Source of the DNA: Fusicatenibacter sp. | GTDB taxonomy: Bacteria > Bacillota > Clostridia > Lachnospirales > Lachnospiraceae | Assembly (NCBI GenBank): GCA_022766945.1 | Contig: JALEOU010000017.1 | Span: 1-53,126, forward strand | Reading direction: 5' to 3' | Length of the DNA: 53,126 nt | Shown here: piece by piece, positions 42,371 through 50,804 of the stretch | Layout of the letters: each line of letters opens with the position of its first letter | Position numbering within the stretch: the first letter of the stretch is position 1 | Notes under the pieces: generated by a model | Database searches by the model: none | What the model saw: the letters and a program-made list of their open reading frames with translations, nothing else | Told to the model about the DNA's origin: nothing | Made by a program: the position numbers and the translations under genes

Positions 42371-44660
42371 GAGATAAAATGCCCATCAGAACTTTTTCCG
42401 GAGTGATGGGAAGCTCCCTGTGCCAGACACCGGTTGCATTGTAAATGGCGTGGGCGATTGCAGGCGCCGGCGTGTTGATCACGATCTCTCCGATGGACTT
42501 GGCGCCAAACGGCCCGGTCTTCTCATAACTGCTCTCAAAATCCACCCTCAGTTTGCAGATATCCTGACGCGTCGGAATCTTGTACTGCATCAGAGAATTC
42601 TCCGCAATCTTTCCTCTGCTGCTGTAGGTAATGTCCTCATACAGGGCCATGCCGATTCCCTGCACCAGTCCGCCCTCCGTCTGTACGCGGACCAGATTGC
42701 TGTTGATCGGTGTTCCGCAGTCCACCACTGCCACATAATCCAGCAGTTCCACTGCTCCGGTCTCCTTATCCACCTCCAGCTCTACCATGCCTGCCATAAA
42801 GGGCGGCGGGGACAACGGAGAAGAATGTGTCACTGTCACCTGCACTGCCTTCGTGTTTCCGTTCATGGACTTCTCCGCAATCGCAGCCAGAGACACCCGT
42901 TTGCTGCCGTCTGCCGTACAAATGGCATCCGGACCAACGATCAGATCCTCGCAGCTACATCCCAGCATTTCAGCCGCGATTTCGGTCATGCGCTCTTTCA
43001 GTTCACAGCACGCCTTTTCCACCGCTTTTCCTGTCACATACGTGGTACTCGACGCATAGGAGCCGGAATCATACGGAGAGCTGTCGGAGTCCGCACCGTA
43101 CACCACAATGTTATCCACACTGCACTCCAGACACTCCGCCGCGATCTGGGCCAGTGTCGTATCACAGCCGGTCCCCATATCGGCTGCACCGATGGAAAGC
43201 GCATAGAAGCCGTCGTCATTCAGCTTGATAGTGGCAGAACCCACATCCATACCGGAAATACCGGAGCCCTGCATCGCCATGGCAATGCCTTTGGCCCGGA
43301 TTTTTCCATTTCCCATATCCTGTGCCAGCGGTTTTTCGTCCCAGCGGAACATTTCCTTTGCCCGGGCCACACAGCGGTCCAGCGCACAGGCATTCATCTG
43401 TTCATTATAATAGGAAGCAGCAACCTGACCCTCACGCACCATGTTTTTCTCACGGATCGCCGCCGGATCCATGGAAATCCGGTCTGAGAGTTCATTGACC
43501 ATACTCTCCAGAGCGAAGATTCCCTGGGTGGCACCGTATCCGCGGTAAGCTCCCGCCGCCTGCACATTGGTATAAACCACATCGTAGCGGAAGCGGAAGG
43601 CTTCCAGATTGCCATTGTAAAGCGGAATGGATTTGTGACCGGAAAGGCCTACCGTTGTCGGTCCGTGCTCCCCGTAGGCGCCGGTATTGGAAAGCGTGTA
43701 CAGATCAATCGCACGGATCGTGCCATCCTTCATCGCTCCGAGCCGGACCTTCATCTCCATCTCATGGCGGGGCGAGCCGGCCGTCTGACTTTCCTTCCTG
43801 GTATAAATCAGCTTTGCGCTCTTTTTCGTCTTCCAGGTGACAAAAGCCGGAAAGACCTCTGTCACACAGCTTTGCTTCGCGCCGAACCCGCCTCCGATTC
43901 TCGGTTTGGTCACCCGGATCATGGATTTTGGAATGCCAAGGGCGTTGGAGAGAATTCTGCGCACATGGAAGACGATCTGCGTGGAACTGATCACATGCAG
44001 TCTTCCGTAGGTATCGATCGTAGTATACGTCCGGAATGTCTCCATCATCGCCTGCGAATCGGCTTTCGTGTGATAGGTGTTTTCCAGAACAATATCGCAC
44101 GCTTCCATGACACCTTCCAGATCCCCGTCCTCATCCACGCCGGACGCGCACAGATTTCTCTGATTATCCGCGCCCACCGGGCAGAGCGCTTTCCAGTTCT
44201 CCTCCGGATGCACCAGAATCGGTTCATCCTTTGCCTTCCGGAAATCCAGAACCGGTTCCAGGACCTGATATTTTACTTTAATCAATTTGAGCGCTTTGTC
44301 AACCGCTTTCTCGGTCTCACCTGCGACAATCGCCACCGCGTCTCCCACGAACCGCACTCTCTGATCGAGAATCAGCCGGTCATAGGGGCTGGCCTCCGGA
44401 TACGTCTGGCCTGCCATCGTAAAACGATTGTCCGGCACATCTTTATACGTATAAATCGCTTCGATTCCCGGCACCTTCATCGCTGCCGCCGTGTTGATCT
44501 CCTCAATCAGCGCATGCGCATATGGACTGTGGAGTATCTTCACGATCAGACAGTCGGACGGTGTAATATCATCCACATAAACCGGTTTGCCGCACAAGAG
44601 CGACATGGCATCTTTCTTTCTGACCGGTTTATTGATCACTGAAAGTTTCTTTTCTTCCAC
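42360..44660 (-). CDS. Xanthine-dehydrogenase-family molybdopterin-binding subunit
   Basis: 766 residues starting at GTG, which overlaps the 2Fe-2S gene stop by one base. Motifs: an N-terminal GKPVYVDDI domain, the cofactor loop RIGGGFGAKQS, AGAYRGYGATQGIFALES, QGSGISGMDVGSATIK, and the active-site GAKSIGE near the C-terminus, whose Glu acts as base. It hydroxylates an aromatic N-heterocycle using molybdenum; with an NCS2 permease first in the operon, xanthine or another purine is the likely substrate. The AYRGYG form also occurs in hydroxybenzoyl-CoA and nicotinate-type enzymes, so substrate is not certain. Confidence 0.9.
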   Translation of the reverse strand: MEEKKLSVINKPVRKKDAMSLLCGKPVYVDDITPSDCLIVKILHSPYAHALIEEINTAAAMKVPGIEAIYTYKDVPDNRFTMAGQTYPEASPYDRLILDQRVRFVGDAVAIVAGETEKAVDKALKLIKVKYQVLEPVLDFRKAKDEPILVHPEENWKALCPVGADNQRNLCASGVDEDGDLEGVMEACDIVLENTYHTKADSQAMMETFRTYTTIDTYGRLHVISSTQIVFHVRRILSNALGIPKSMIRVTKPRIGGGFGAKQSCVTEVFPAFVTWKTKKSAKLIYTRKESQTAGSPRHEMEMKVRLGAMKDGTIRAIDLYTLSNTGAYGEHGPTTVGLSGHKSIPLYNGNLEAFRFRYDVVYTNVQAAGAYRGYGATQGIFALESMVNELSDRISMDPAAIREKNMVREGQVAASYYNEQMNACALDRCVARAKEMFRWDEKPLAQDMGNGKIRAKGIAMAMQGSGISGMDVGSATIKLNDDGFYALSIGAADMGTGCDTTLAQIAAECLECSVDNIVVYGADSDSSPYDSGSYASSTTYVTGKAVEKACCELKERMTEIAAEMLGCSCEDLIVGPDAICTADGSKRVSLAAIAEKSMNGNTKAVQVTVTHSSPLSPPPFMAGMVELEVDKETGAVELLDYVAVVDCGTPINSNLVRVQTEGGLVQGIGMALYEDITYSSRGKIAENSLMQYKIPTRQDICKLRVDFESSYEKTGPFGAKSIGEIVINTPAPAIAHAIYNATGVWHRELPITPEKVLMGILSHEN

Positions 44661-45130
44661 TAGTTCGCCGCTCCTTTCTCCCGCTTGTAGGCCAGGTACG
44701 ACTGGATTCCTCTCATCTGTCCCTCATACCCGGAACAGCGGCACAGATTTCCGGACAGATATTCGAGAATCTCTTCCTCGGTCGGATCCGGATTCTCCCG
44801 GAACATGGCAATCGCATTCATCATAAATCCCGGATTGCAAAAGCCGCACTGCTCCGCTCCCTGATCCGCGATGTAGGCTCCGAATTCCTCCGCCTCATCC
44901 TGAAGACCCTCCAGCGTTACCACACGGTGTCCCGCCGCTCTTACAGCCAGAACGCTGCAGGAGAGCACCGGTTTGTCGTCCAGAAACACGGTACAAAGGC
45001 CGCAGTTCGCGGTTTCACAGCCCCGCTTCACGCTCTTGCAGCCCTGCTTTCTCAGAAAATCGATGAGAAGCAGATCCGGCTCAATGTCCGCACTGATTTT
45101 CTTTTCGTTAACCCATAATTCTATCTGCAT
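44660..45130 (-). CDS. 2Fe-2S subunit of the molybdenum hydroxylase
   Basis: 156 residues from the ATG at 45128-45130 with AGAGGGATGAG upstream. The N-terminal plant-type ferredoxin domain has CETANCGLC and a later Cys in LDDKPVLSC. The C-terminal four-helix domain has CGFCNPGFMMNA and LCRCSGY. Both 2Fe-2S clusters are thus complete. It passes electrons from molybdenum to the FAD subunit. Four bases separate it from the FAD gene upstream. Confidence 0.94.
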   Translation of the reverse strand: MQIELWVNEKKISADIEPDLLLIDFLRKQGCKSVKRGCETANCGLCTVFLDDKPVLSCSVLAVRAAGHRVVTLEGLQDEAEEFGAYIADQGAEQCGFCNPGFMMNAIAMFRENPDPTEEEILEYLSGNLCRCSGYEGQMRGIQSYLAYKREKGAAN

Positions 45131-45134
45131 CTTC

Positions 45135-45935
45135 TCATCCCTCTCCATCCATCGAAGCAATCGAAAGCAGCGCCCGTTTGCCAAGCACTCCGATCAAAAT
45201 GCTCCGGTATTCGCTTCCGGCCCTTAAGTTGCTTCCGGTCGTGATCTGTTCTCTCGCATAAGCCCCAAAACTGGCTGCGCTTTCCGGTGTGATACCGTCT
45301 TTCAGGATCTGTTTTTCATCCCGCAGACAGACTGCCCTGCCGGGACGCGCGCCGATCACACAGCGGAGCTCTTCCTCCTCCCTGCAGATACAGCAGGTCA
45401 GCACCGGAAAATCCGTCTTTGTATTTCTCTGGGAGAGATAAACCGTCTTCTGTGCCTTTTTCGGCACCAGTACCCGCACCAGGATATCCCGGTCGTAGGG
45501 AAGACGGGAAAATTCCTCCACCGTGAGGATGCCCCGGTGATACAGCTCCACCTTTGCGCCGATCGCCATAAAAAACGTCAGCACATCGGAAAATCCGTAC
45601 CGTCCGAACAGGCTGCCGCCCACAGTGGCCAGATTCCGGAACTGCACACCAACGATATGCTTTACCGCATCTTTTGCCGCACCGCACGTCAGCGCATTGA
45701 GTCCGGCATGCTGTTCGATCTGACGCAGCGATACCATCGCGCCGATCCGGTATTCTTCCTCTGTCTCCTCAATGGTATCCAGTCCCAGACCGGAAAGATC
45801 AATGGCGGTACCCACGCGCTTTTTCTGCATCTTCAGCCAGAGCATGCCTCCGATCACGGTACTGCTCTTTTTCTGATTCAGCTGATATGCTTCCTCGAGA
45901 CTTTCCGCTTTTACGTACTTTGCTATCTCAATCAA
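45135..45935 (-). CDS. FAD-binding subunit of the molybdenum hydroxylase
   Basis: 266 residues. It starts at TTG (45933-45935) with GGAGG nine bases upstream. CoxM/XdhB-type features: the first FAD-binding block ESLEEAYQLNQKKSSTVIGGM, then VGVQFRNLATVGGSLFGRYGFSDVL, then a C-terminal CO_deh_flav_C-like domain. It accepts electrons from the 2Fe-2S subunit and reduces NAD+ or another acceptor. The gene is shorter than eukaryotic XDH domains but normal for three-subunit bacterial enzymes. Confidence 0.9.
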   Translation of the reverse strand: MIEIAKYVKAESLEEAYQLNQKKSSTVIGGMLWLKMQKKRVGTAIDLSGLGLDTIEETEEEYRIGAMVSLRQIEQHAGLNALTCGAAKDAVKHIVGVQFRNLATVGGSLFGRYGFSDVLTFFMAIGAKVELYHRGILTVEEFSRLPYDRDILVRVLVPKKAQKTVYLSQRNTKTDFPVLTCCICREEEELRCVIGARPGRAVCLRDEKQILKDGITPESAASFGAYAREQITTGSNLRAGSEYRSILIGVLGKRALLSIASMDGEG

Positions 45936-45939
45936 GTAT

Positions 45940-47352
45940 CTACTCCTCCTTTTTCTCCTTTGGCAGGCAAATATTCAGAAGTATTGCAACAATGGCTGCC
46001 GGTACGATACCGGAACCGCCAAAGATCAGGCTCACAGACTGCGGCAGCCTGGACAGGATCGCGCTGTTTGCGCCGATGCCGTAGCCAAGTCCCAATGCCA
46101 CGGATACAATTGTCATATTTCTCGCAGTCAGAGGTTCTTTTACGATCAGCTGAATACCGCTGATCACGATGGATGAGAACATCATCACCGCTGCGCCTCC
46201 CAGCACACTCTGCGGCATGATGGATACCAGGGCCGCCAGTTTCGGGAACAGACCGCAGGCGATCAGGAAAATTGCTCCGCAGGCCAGCGCAAAACGATTC
46301 ACGATCTTGGTCATCGTCACCAGGCCCACATTCTGGCTGAAAGAGGTATTCGGCAGGACGCCGAAAAGCGCAGCCAGGGAAGAACCGATACCATCACAGA
46401 TGACACCACCGGAAAGTTCGGAATCTGTTGCCTCTCTTCCGACACCGCCTTCCATCACGCCGGAGATATCTCCGACTGTTTCTACTGCTGTCACGATAAA
46501 CATGATCATGACAGGAACAATCGCCTTCATATTAAATACCGGTTTTACCGGCATGATTTTCGGAAGAGCAAACCAGTCTGCATCGGCCACTTTCGACCAG
46601 TTCAGCACCCATGCCTTGGTCACTTCCACACCGTCTGCCGTCACAAACGTATGATCCAGAAACAGTCCCATCACAGCTGCAATCACATAGCCCGCAATGA
46701 TTCCGCACAGGATACAGGAGGAACTTGCCATTCCCTTGAAATAATGTTTAAAAATCAGAATAATAACCAGTACCGCCAGACCAAGCAGTAAGTTTTCCAC
46801 AGAACCGTAATCCTGTGCGGAGCTTCCTCCACCAAACGAGGCAACGCCTACACTGATCAGGGATAATCCGATAGATAACACAACCGTACCTGTCACAACT
46901 GCCGGAAGCAGTTTACGGAGCGGTTTGATGCAAAAACCAAGTACACTCTCAAAAAGACCGCCGATGATCGATGCTCCGAGCATAGCGCCATACGCTGCGA
47001 CTCCGCCTCCGATGGCATTTGCCACGCTCTGGAAGACTCCGATAAATCCGGAACTGGTACCCATAATGATCGGCACTTTTCCGCCTACCGGTCCGATCGC
47101 GTAGAGCTGAATCAGAGTTACCACACCTGCCATCAACATGGCATTCTGCAGCAGAGTGACCTGAATGGCCATGAGATCCTCACCGCCGATGGCTGCGCAG
47201 AGATTGGTGATAATCAAAAGAGGGGTCAGGTTGCCCACGAACATCGCCAGCACATGCTGAAGTCCCAGCGGAATGGCCTGTTTTAAGGGGATCCTGCCCT
47301 CAAATTCATAAGGTGACGTGTACACTTGTTTTTCTGTTTTGTCCTTTTTCAT
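45940..47352 (-). CDS. NCS2-family purine (xanthine/uracil) permease
   Basis: 470 residues, about 14 membrane segments. The NCS2 signature is seen: LKQAIPLGLQHVLAMFVGNLTPLLI, MGTSSGFIGVFQS, then VETVGDISGVMEGG with the substrate-site Glu, and GVLPNTSFSQNVGLVTMTKIVNR. It imports xanthine, uric acid or uracil with protons or Na+. First gene of the hydroxylase operon, so purine uptake and oxidation are co-expressed. AAAGGAGAAAG precedes the ATG. The leader is only ~60 nt, too short for a purine riboswitch. Confidence 0.93.
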   Translation of the reverse strand: MKKDKTEKQVYTSPYEFEGRIPLKQAIPLGLQHVLAMFVGNLTPLLIITNLCAAIGGEDLMAIQVTLLQNAMLMAGVVTLIQLYAIGPVGGKVPIIMGTSSGFIGVFQSVANAIGGGVAAYGAMLGASIIGGLFESVLGFCIKPLRKLLPAVVTGTVVLSIGLSLISVGVASFGGGSSAQDYGSVENLLLGLAVLVIILIFKHYFKGMASSSCILCGIIAGYVIAAVMGLFLDHTFVTADGVEVTKAWVLNWSKVADADWFALPKIMPVKPVFNMKAIVPVMIMFIVTAVETVGDISGVMEGGVGREATDSELSGGVICDGIGSSLAALFGVLPNTSFSQNVGLVTMTKIVNRFALACGAIFLIACGLFPKLAALVSIMPQSVLGGAAVMMFSSIVISGIQLIVKEPLTARNMTIVSVALGLGYGIGANSAILSRLPQSVSLIFGGSGIVPAAIVAILLNICLPKEKKEE

Positions 47353-47415
47353 GGCTTTCTCCTTTGTGTCATATAAGAATACAGCCGATATCTGTCTTGC
47401 CCGGCTTCCAAAAAG

Positions 47416-47444
47416 ATTATATCAAAACCGCAATATTTTGTCAC
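47416..47444 (-). promoter_or_regulatory. Promoter of the purine/hydroxylase operon
   Basis: Minus strand: GTGACA (47439-47444), 17-bp spacer, extended -10 TGATATAAT with TATAAT at 47416-47421. Confidence 0.7.
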
Positions 47445-47447
47445 TGA

Positions 47448-47477
47448 AAAAACGAACTCACTATCGCAAAAACGAAC
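47448..47477 (-). promoter_or_regulatory. Paired direct repeats just upstream of the operon promoter
   Basis: AAAAACGAAC occurs twice (47448-47457 and 47468-47477), exactly 20 bp apart, next to the -35. On the operon strand it reads GTTCGTTTTT. The CGAAC core resembles Gram-positive PurR boxes, but one key base differs. The spacing, two helical turns, suits a dimeric activator. Confidence 0.6.
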
Positions 47478-47482
47478 GCCAG

Positions 47483-47547
47483 GCAGAAAATAGATCTCGA
47501 CGCAGACTCGCTTTTCCTTCTTCGAAACGCAGCGGTACGAAATTCGC
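47483..47547 (+). repeat. Dispersed intergenic repeat, copy c
   Basis: It starts GCAGAAAATAGATCTCGACG, continues CAGACTCGCTTTTCC, and ends CTTCGAAACGCAGCGGTAC then GAAATTCGC. It matches copy b over the first 55 bases. Confidence 0.75.
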
Positions 47548-47578
47548 TGGGCGCTTTATACCTGGCTCATTTAGCTGC

Positions 47579-47761
47579 GGATATCGCAAAACAGCCCACC
47601 TTTCAAACAGAATCCCATCGCAGTCCCTTGAGAAACGCCGGCACTTAATGAGCAGGATTGCTTTTCATCCTGCGAATTTAGTACCGCTGCGTTTCGAAGG
47701 AGCGCAAGCGCGGCCGCGATGGGATCTGTTTGGAAGGTGGGCGTCAGTTTTTCCGATATCC
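47579..47761. repeat. Long imperfect inverted repeat around the lacI-family 3' end
   Basis: The left arm 47579-47621 (GGATATCG ... CCCACCTTTCAAACAGA ... CCCATCGC) is a near copy, inverted, of the right arm 47716-47761, which includes the last codons of the regulator gene. Between them lies repeat copy d and a GCAGGAT/ATCCTGC hairpin (47653-47674). It could act as a large terminator or be the trace of an inverted duplication. Confidence 0.65.
47672..47730 (-). repeat. Dispersed intergenic repeat, copy d
   Basis: Minus strand: AACAGATCCCATCGCGGCC, GCGCTTGCG, then CTCCTTCGAAACGCAGCGG and TACTAAATTCGC. It leads directly into a hairpin (GCAGGAT/ATCCTGC), as copies a and b do. Confidence 0.75.
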
Positions 47762-48754
47762 CACGCTTTCTTTTTCGATGATGCGCCCTGCGATGATTTC
47801 CAGGCGGTAGCCGGATTTTACGTTCTGGATTTGTTTCATCAGTTTTTCCAGGGCTGCTTTTACCATGTCTTTCATGTTAACTTCGTAGGTGGTGATTTTC
47901 CGGTCCGGGAAGCCCGGATGCAGGTAGTTGTCGAAGCCGACCACCGCGATGTCTTCCGGCACGCGCAGGCCTCTTTCTTCCAGCTTCAGGATCAGCATTC
48001 CGGCGGCCAGGTCGCAGTTGCATACGAAGGCTTCCGGCAGATGCTCCGGCAGTTCGAAGGCGATCTGCCCGGCCTGATCCCGGTCTTCGATCAGCCATTC
48101 GTCCGGGAGCGCGATGTGGTGCTCCAGCATGGACTTATGGAAGCCCAGATAGCGGTCCATGATGCTGCTGGTGTACTGGATGGATCCCAGATAGGCCAGT
48201 TTTCGGTATCCTCTTGCGATCAGATATTCTGTCATCAGGTACATACCGTAGAAATTATCGGAGATGACCGCATCCCTGGCCAGTTCGTTGTCGTAAAAAT
48301 CCAGACAGATCACCGGAATGCCTGTCTGTTCCCGCAGGAACCGGATGTAGCTTCTGCTGATCTCTCCCATGATGATCAGACCATCTACCTTCTGTTCCGC
48401 TGCGATTCCCGGCAGAATCCGTTGTTCCTCGGAAGTCCACCGCAGGATCTCAACGGTTAACAGACAGTGCCGCTCTGTAGCTTCCAGCGCCATTTCCTGG
48501 TACATTTTCCAGTAAAAGGTGGTGTACTCTGCCAGATAGCGCTCGGCAATCAGCACACCGACACAGCGCAGCTTTTTGCTTCTGACATTTTTCTGCGGTT
48601 CCTGATTTCTGTAATAACCAAGATCCTTTGCCGCTTTTAGTATCTTCGCGCGCGTTTCGCTGCTGACGCCTTTCTGACCGGTCAGCGCATTGTGAACCGT
48701 GACTGTACTGACACCCACAATCCCGGCAATGTCTGAAAGTCGAACCTTTCCCAT
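47744..48754 (-). CDS. LacI-family transcriptional regulator
   Basis: 336 residues from the second ATG (48752-48754), which is seven bases after GGAGG; the first ATG is too close. N-terminal HTH: VRLSDIAGIVGVSTVTVHNALTGQKGVSSETRAKIL, with hinge helix KAAKDLGYY. The periplasmic-binding-like ligand domain follows (VGVLIAERYLAEYTTFYW, VDGLIIMGEI, PVICLDFYDNELARDAVISDN, EDIAVVGFDNYLHPG). The HTH has TVTVHNAL rather than the usual TVSRVLN, so operator preference may differ. Regulated sugar unknown. It lies downstream of pgcA with ~55 bp between them. Confidence 0.9.
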   Translation of the reverse strand: MGKVRLSDIAGIVGVSTVTVHNALTGQKGVSSETRAKILKAAKDLGYYRNQEPQKNVRSKKLRCVGVLIAERYLAEYTTFYWKMYQEMALEATERHCLLTVEILRWTSEEQRILPGIAAEQKVDGLIIMGEISRSYIRFLREQTGIPVICLDFYDNELARDAVISDNFYGMYLMTEYLIARGYRKLAYLGSIQYTSSIMDRYLGFHKSMLEHHIALPDEWLIEDRDQAGQIAFELPEHLPEAFVCNCDLAAGMLILKLEERGLRVPEDIAVVGFDNYLHPGFPDRKITTYEVNMKDMVKAALEKLMKQIQNVKSGYRLEIIAGRIIEKESVGYRKN

Positions 48755-48809
48755 TTCCATTCCTCCGGATCTTTTCCTGACTGCCGGAATCTTTTTTTGC
48801 CGGCAGAGA

Positions 48810-50531
48810 TCAGTCTTCTTTTACCATATCTTTCTTCAGAAGTTCCATTTTCTCCGCAGCGTCTTCCAGGGATGTTCCCTTTACTCCAAAGTAGAATTTG
48901 ATCTTCGGCTCGGTTCCGGACGGACGGACACAGCACCATGCGTTATTTTCCAGCTCGTAATACAGAACGTTGGAAGACGGAAGACCGGTGGATGTCTCCT
49001 CTCCTGTAACCAGATCTTTTCTGATGTCTGCCTTGTAATCCCGCAGTGCGAGTACTTTCTGGCCTCCCAGCTCTTTGGGCGGATTTTCGCGGAAGGAAGC
49101 CATCATGTTCTGAATCTCTCGTGCTCCGTCGATTCCCTTTAAAGTCATGGTTGCCAGTCCTTCTTTGTAATAGCCGTACTTCTCATACATGTCGATCATT
49201 GCATCCCAGAGGGTTTTGCCCTGCAGTTTATAGTAGGCAGCTACCTCGCAGAGCATCATAACAGCAACACAGGCATCCTTGTCTCTTGCGTAGGTTCCTG
49301 CCAGACAGCCGTAGCTCTCTTCCAGGCCAAAGACATAGGAATGTGCTCCTGTCTGCTCGAAAAGTTTAATCTGCTCACCAATGTATTTGAATCCGGTCAG
49401 CACTTCGATCAGGGCCACACCGTACTCTTTTGCGATGGCTTTTGCCATGTCAGTCGTCACGATGGTCTCCACAAGGGCAGGATTTTCCGGCATGGTTCCG
49501 GTCTTTGTGCGCTCACGCAGGATATACTCTGCAATCAGCATGCCGGACATATTTCCGGTGAAGCTCACATACTCTCCGGTCTTGCTATCCTTTGCGTAAA
49601 CACCCAGACGATCTGCATCGGGATCCGTCGCCAGAATGATATCTGCATCCACTTCTTTTGCAAGGGCAAGGGCGAGGGTCCATGCCTTGGCATCTTCCGG
49701 ATTCGGGTAAGCTACGGTCGGGAAATTGCCGTCCGGCTGTTTCTGCTCCGGCACCACGTAGACCTGTGTAAATCCAAGTTCCCGAAGCACGCGGCGAACC
49801 GGTACGTTTCCGGTACCGTGAAGCGGTGTGTAGACGATCTTCATATCCTGTGCTGCTTCGCGGATCACTTCCGGATGAATACTCTGTTTCTTCAGCTGTG
49901 CCACATAGCGGTCATCAAACTCGGTGCCGATTACCTGGAACAGACCTTCCGCTCTCGCGTCATCCTCTTCCATCGTCTTTACCTGGGAAATGTCCGTCAC
50001 TTTTGCCACCTCTGCGAGGATGTTCTTGTCATGCGGCGGTGTAATCTGTGCGCCGTCCTCCCAGTATACCTTGTAGCCGTTGTACTCTCTCGGATTGTGG
50101 CTGGCCGTGATCACGATACCGGAAATACAGCCCAGCTCTCTTACTGCATAGGACAGCTCCGGTGTCGGACGCAGAGACTCAAACAAATAGGTTTTGATTC
50201 CGTTGGCATTGAGGCACAGCGCCGCCTCTCTGGCAAATTCCGGGGACATCCGCCTGGAATCGTGAGCGATCGCCACGCCTTTTTCCTGTCCGTTCCGGGA
50301 AAGAATGTAGTTTGCCAGGCCTTGTGTCGCCTGACGTACGGTATAGATATTCATACGGTTAGTACCGGCCCCGATCACGCCGCGCAGGCCTCCGGTGCCA
50401 AACTCCAGCTGACGGTAGAAACGATCCTCGATCTCCGCCTCATTTCCTTCCAGTGCCTTCAGTTCTGCTCTCGTTGTCTCGTCGAAATACGGATCTGTGC
50501 TCCATTTCTCATAGACTTCTCTGTAACCCAT
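48810..50531 (-). CDS. pgcA: Phosphoglucomutase/phosphomannomutase
   Basis: 573 residues, four-domain alpha-D-phosphohexomutase. Catalytic serine loop GIVITASHNPREYNGYKVYW (Ser144), metal loop DPDADRLG, sugar loop FGLEESYGC, and phosphate loop RPSGTEPKIKFYF. The FGTGGLRGVIGAGTNRMN opening is typical of PgcA/Pgm of Firmicutes. It interconverts glucose-1-phosphate and glucose-6-phosphate, linking glycogen (glgP, glgB) to glycolysis. GGAGG is upstream. A promoter with AT-rich palindromes precedes it. Confidence 0.94.
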   Translation of the reverse strand: MGYREVYEKWSTDPYFDETTRAELKALEGNEAEIEDRFYRQLEFGTGGLRGVIGAGTNRMNIYTVRQATQGLANYILSRNGQEKGVAIAHDSRRMSPEFAREAALCLNANGIKTYLFESLRPTPELSYAVRELGCISGIVITASHNPREYNGYKVYWEDGAQITPPHDKNILAEVAKVTDISQVKTMEEDDARAEGLFQVIGTEFDDRYVAQLKKQSIHPEVIREAAQDMKIVYTPLHGTGNVPVRRVLRELGFTQVYVVPEQKQPDGNFPTVAYPNPEDAKAWTLALALAKEVDADIILATDPDADRLGVYAKDSKTGEYVSFTGNMSGMLIAEYILRERTKTGTMPENPALVETIVTTDMAKAIAKEYGVALIEVLTGFKYIGEQIKLFEQTGAHSYVFGLEESYGCLAGTYARDKDACVAVMMLCEVAAYYKLQGKTLWDAMIDMYEKYGYYKEGLATMTLKGIDGAREIQNMMASFRENPPKELGGQKVLALRDYKADIRKDLVTGEETSTGLPSSNVLYYELENNAWCCVRPSGTEPKIKFYFGVKGTSLEDAAEKMELLKKDMVKED

Positions 50532-50611
50532 TCTGCTAAAACCTCCTACTTGATTTTTACTGTTTTCTGATGATTTCTTTTTCTTGTTCTCCCCTGATGC
50601 CGGTGTGTTGC

Positions 50612-50655
50612 TTAACTTAAAGTTAACATTTAATTAAGTTGGTGTCAACTTAATT
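50612..50655 (-). promoter_or_regulatory. Two AT-rich palindromes overlapping the pgcA promoter
   Basis: TTAACTT-A-AAGTTAA (50612-50626) and AATTAAGTTG/CAACTTAATT with a four-base spacer (50632-50655). On the minus strand a -35 TTGACA (about 50644-50649), 17-bp spacer and TAACTT (50621-50626) run through both, so a bound regulator would control pgcA. The half-site AACTTAA is shared. Confidence 0.6.
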
Positions 50656-50727
50656 TTTCGTTTACCTGGCAGGAAACAAACGCCAGGTTTCCAACAGGCC
50701 TCCGCGCCCACGTGCTCCCGTTTCTTC

Positions 50728-50787
50728 AAAAACGCCGGGAGAAAATTTGCCAGTCTTTTTCCTGGCGAATTTCCTCCCGGCGTTTTT
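50728..50787. terminator. Bidirectional terminator of the right-hand cassette
   Basis: AAAAACGCCGGGAG pairs with CTCCCGGCGTTTTT, with an inner GCCAG/CTGGC stem, and A/T runs on both ends. Confidence 0.85.
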
Positions 50788-50804
50788 CATTCCTCAACAG
50801 AATG

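Noticed and set aside
42420-44642. Several plus-strand open frames across the large hydroxylase subunit
   Set aside because: They are antisense shadows with no independent start context.
47353-47415. Purine riboswitch in front of the permease gene
   Set aside because: The leader after the promoter is only about 60 nt and has no recognisable three-way-junction core.
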